Part shown: positions 6,135 to 7,070 of the stretch, in pieces
How the letters are laid out: the number at the start of each line of letters is the position of its first letter
Position numbering within the stretch: position 1 is the first letter of the stretch
Origin: CAZTAK01 sp964611585
GTDB lineage: Bacteria > Pseudomonadota > Alphaproteobacteria > SHVP01
Assembly: GCA_964611585.1 (NCBI GenBank)
Contig: CAZTAK010000099.1
Coordinates: 1-7,070 of the forward strand
DNA: 7,070 bases
Direction of reading: 5' to 3'
Made by a program: the position numbers and the translations under genes
The notes under the pieces: generated by a model
Told to the model about the DNA's origin: nothing
What the model saw: the letters and a program-made list of their open reading frames with translations, nothing else
Databases searched by the model: none

Positions 6135-6178
6135 ATAGAGCTTTTCGCGTGAGCGCATGCGAACGGGAAAAGCTCTAT
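6135..6178. repeat. Long intergenic palindrome ATAGAGCTTTTC...GAAAAGCTCTAT
   Basis: A perfect 12-bp inverted repeat (6135-6146 with 6167-6178) is extended, after one G/G mismatch, by three further pairs (6148-6150 with 6163-6165) and closed by a 12-nt loop containing GCATGC. It sits between convergent genes and could stop transcription from both sides. There is no U tract outside the stem, so intrinsic termination is doubtful. The AGAGC ends match those at 4042 and 6074, suggesting a repeat family. Confidence 0.6.
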
Positions 6179-6191
6179 GCGCCCCCCGCGG

Positions 6192-7034
6192 TCAGGCGGC
6201 GACGAGACGCACGGTCTGTTCTACCGCCGGAATCGATTGCAACAGCCCGGCCAGGCTCGACTCCGGCCAATCCGGTTGCGGCGACATCCAGCAGCCGGTG
6301 AAGGAGAACTCAATGCCGTCTTTTCGAAACGAAAACGGTGAGAACGCATAGGTCCCCTCGCCCACCGGCGTGACGGTGACATCGAGGTCTGCGCTCGCGG
6401 TCAAGGGGACATGGGGAAAGGTCTCGTCGCCCCGCATCCCCTCGCCGCTGCGATGGAAATATAGCGAGAGGGTGTCGAAAAACTGGAGCTGCTTGTAGTT
6501 CTGAAACAGGTGGTCTTCCACGACCCAGGGCGCGGATTCCGGGTCGTTCGCCAGTTCGGCACGAAGCATTTCCTGGCGCTTCTTTTCTCCGTCGAGCACT
6601 TTTTCGAGCCGCGGCCGTTGGTCGAGATCGACCAGGTCGAGTGTGACAATATCCGAAAGCCCGAAACGGCCGTGATAGAGACCCCAGGTGTGCATGCTGG
6701 CCATGAGTTCGCAATAGGAGTGGTGTTTTGCGTTGTAATTCGGCGAGCCGCTGGTGGTGTGAATACGGTCGTCGAACGGCGTTTCGATCAGGTTGTACGG
6801 CAGGCCCTTGGTGGGATCGATTTCGGCCAACTCGTCAATCGGCATCCATCCGGCATCGTGGTTGGAAATGACGTACAGCATCAGCTCGCGCGGATCGACC
6901 GGTTCGAAACGGTCATTGCCGAAGGCTTCGCCGAGACGCCCGGCGAACACCATGTGATCCGCCATTGTGATAACGAAACTGGTTCGCCCTCGGGCGCACT
7001 CTGGACAATCATGCGGCGGTCCTCTGGGGATCAA
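6192..7034 (-). CDS. DUF3891 family protein, probable 5' frameshift
   Basis: This looks like a DUF3891 protein of unknown function. Family-like blocks are DHMVFAGRLGEAFG (residues 26-39 counted from 7034), NHDAGWMPIDE (58-68) with the HDxGW signature, HTTSGSPNYNAKHHS (92-106), and SMHTWGLYHGRFG (113-125). The conserved His/Asp residues suggest a metal-dependent helical hydrolase-like fold, but no activity is known. The uninterrupted frame can only start at TTG 7034, which has no ribosome site, or at ATG 6965, which would cut into the conserved N-terminus. A TAA at 7041-7043 blocks anything further upstream. A well-placed ATG at 7012 with AGAGG upstream lies in another frame and would encode MIVQSAPEG, a DUF3891-like opening. 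Adding one base near 6986-6993 would join it to RTSFVITMADH and give about 273 residues. I therefore think the real start is 7012 and that a one-base deletion or sequence error is present. The gene converges on the carboxymuconolactone-decarboxylase-like gene. Confidence 0.78.
   Translation of the reverse strand: MIPRGPPHDCPECARGRTSFVITMADHMVFAGRLGEAFGNDRFEPVDPRELMLYVISNHDAGWMPIDELAEIDPTKGLPYNLIETPFDDRIHTTSGSPNYNAKHHSYCELMASMHTWGLYHGRFGLSDIVTLDLVDLDQRPRLEKVLDGEKKRQEMLRAELANDPESAPWVVEDHLFQNYKQLQFFDTLSLYFHRSGEGMRGDETFPHVPLTASADLDVTVTPVGEGTYAFSPFSFRKDGIEFSFTGCWMSPQPDWPESSLAGLLQSIPAVEQTVRLVAA
7010..7025 (-). promoter_or_regulatory. Ribosome binding site and ATG in the alternative frame of the DUF3891 gene
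   Basis: On the minus strand AGAGG (7021-7025) precedes ATG (7010-7012) by 8 nt. It is the only good translation-initiation signal near this gene. Read without a shift, the ATG frame ends at a TGA at 6881-6883 after 43 residues, so on its own it encodes nothing recognisable. Confidence 0.55.
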
Positions 7035-7070
7035 TTGGGGTTATGCCGCGCCCCGAGCGGTCGGGCGGCG

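Noticed and set aside
7041..7070. Possible C-terminus of another minus-strand gene, ending RRPTARGAA then TAA at 7041-7043.
   Set aside because: Only nine codons are visible before the window edge. Position just upstream of the DUF3891 gene would suit an operon, but nothing here can establish a gene.
1..7070. Search for CRISPR arrays, tRNA/rRNA genes, riboswitch-like leaders, transposases, integrases, toxin-antitoxin or defence genes.
   Set aside because: No regularly spaced repeats, no cloverleaf or rRNA sequence, and all long reading frames are accounted for by the seven genes listed.

Overview
The window looks like chromosome from a GC-rich alphaproteobacterium, probably a Rhodospirillales-type lineage. 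The reasons are strong G/C preference at third codon positions, a chemoreceptor with a long charged coiled coil before its signalling domain, a DUF1194 protein, and intergenic palindromes beginning with TAGAGC. The taxonomic guess is inference. There are seven genes (six complete or nearly so, one cut by the left edge). I see no rRNA, tRNA, CRISPR array, insertion sequence or phage gene.

Layout. 1-1017 (+): C-terminal part of a methyl-accepting chemotaxis protein, followed by a strong intrinsic terminator. 1136-2062 (-): exported DUF1194 protein with a von Willebrand A-like fold, convergent with the chemoreceptor. 2214-3155 and 3180-4043 (+): a tight two-gene unit encoding a nucleoside hydrolase and a polysaccharide-deacetylase-fold enzyme with allantoinase (PuuE)-like sequence blocks. 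4044-4232: a hairpin-packed gap. 4233-5177 (-): EamA/DMT-family transporter. 5178-5463: divergent, AT-richer regulatory gap. 5464-6075 (+): carboxymuconolactone-decarboxylase-family protein. 6076-6191: a gap with two hairpins. 6192 to about 7012 (-): DUF3891-family protein whose 5' end looks frameshifted.

How the genes fit together. The only convincing functional unit is the nucleoside hydrolase plus deacetylase pair, separated by 24 bp. It suggests nucleoside or nucleobase breakdown: ribosyl-bond hydrolysis followed by hydrolysis of an amide or ring bond. The transporter and the carboxymuconolactone-decarboxylase-like protein diverge from a shared promoter region, but nothing in the sequence ties their substrates together. 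The rest is ordinary accessory metabolism. I found no defence system, mobile element or clearly new system. The most useful observations are the apparent frameshift at the start of the DUF3891 gene and the recurring CTAGAGC palindromic elements, which supply the stop codons of two genes.
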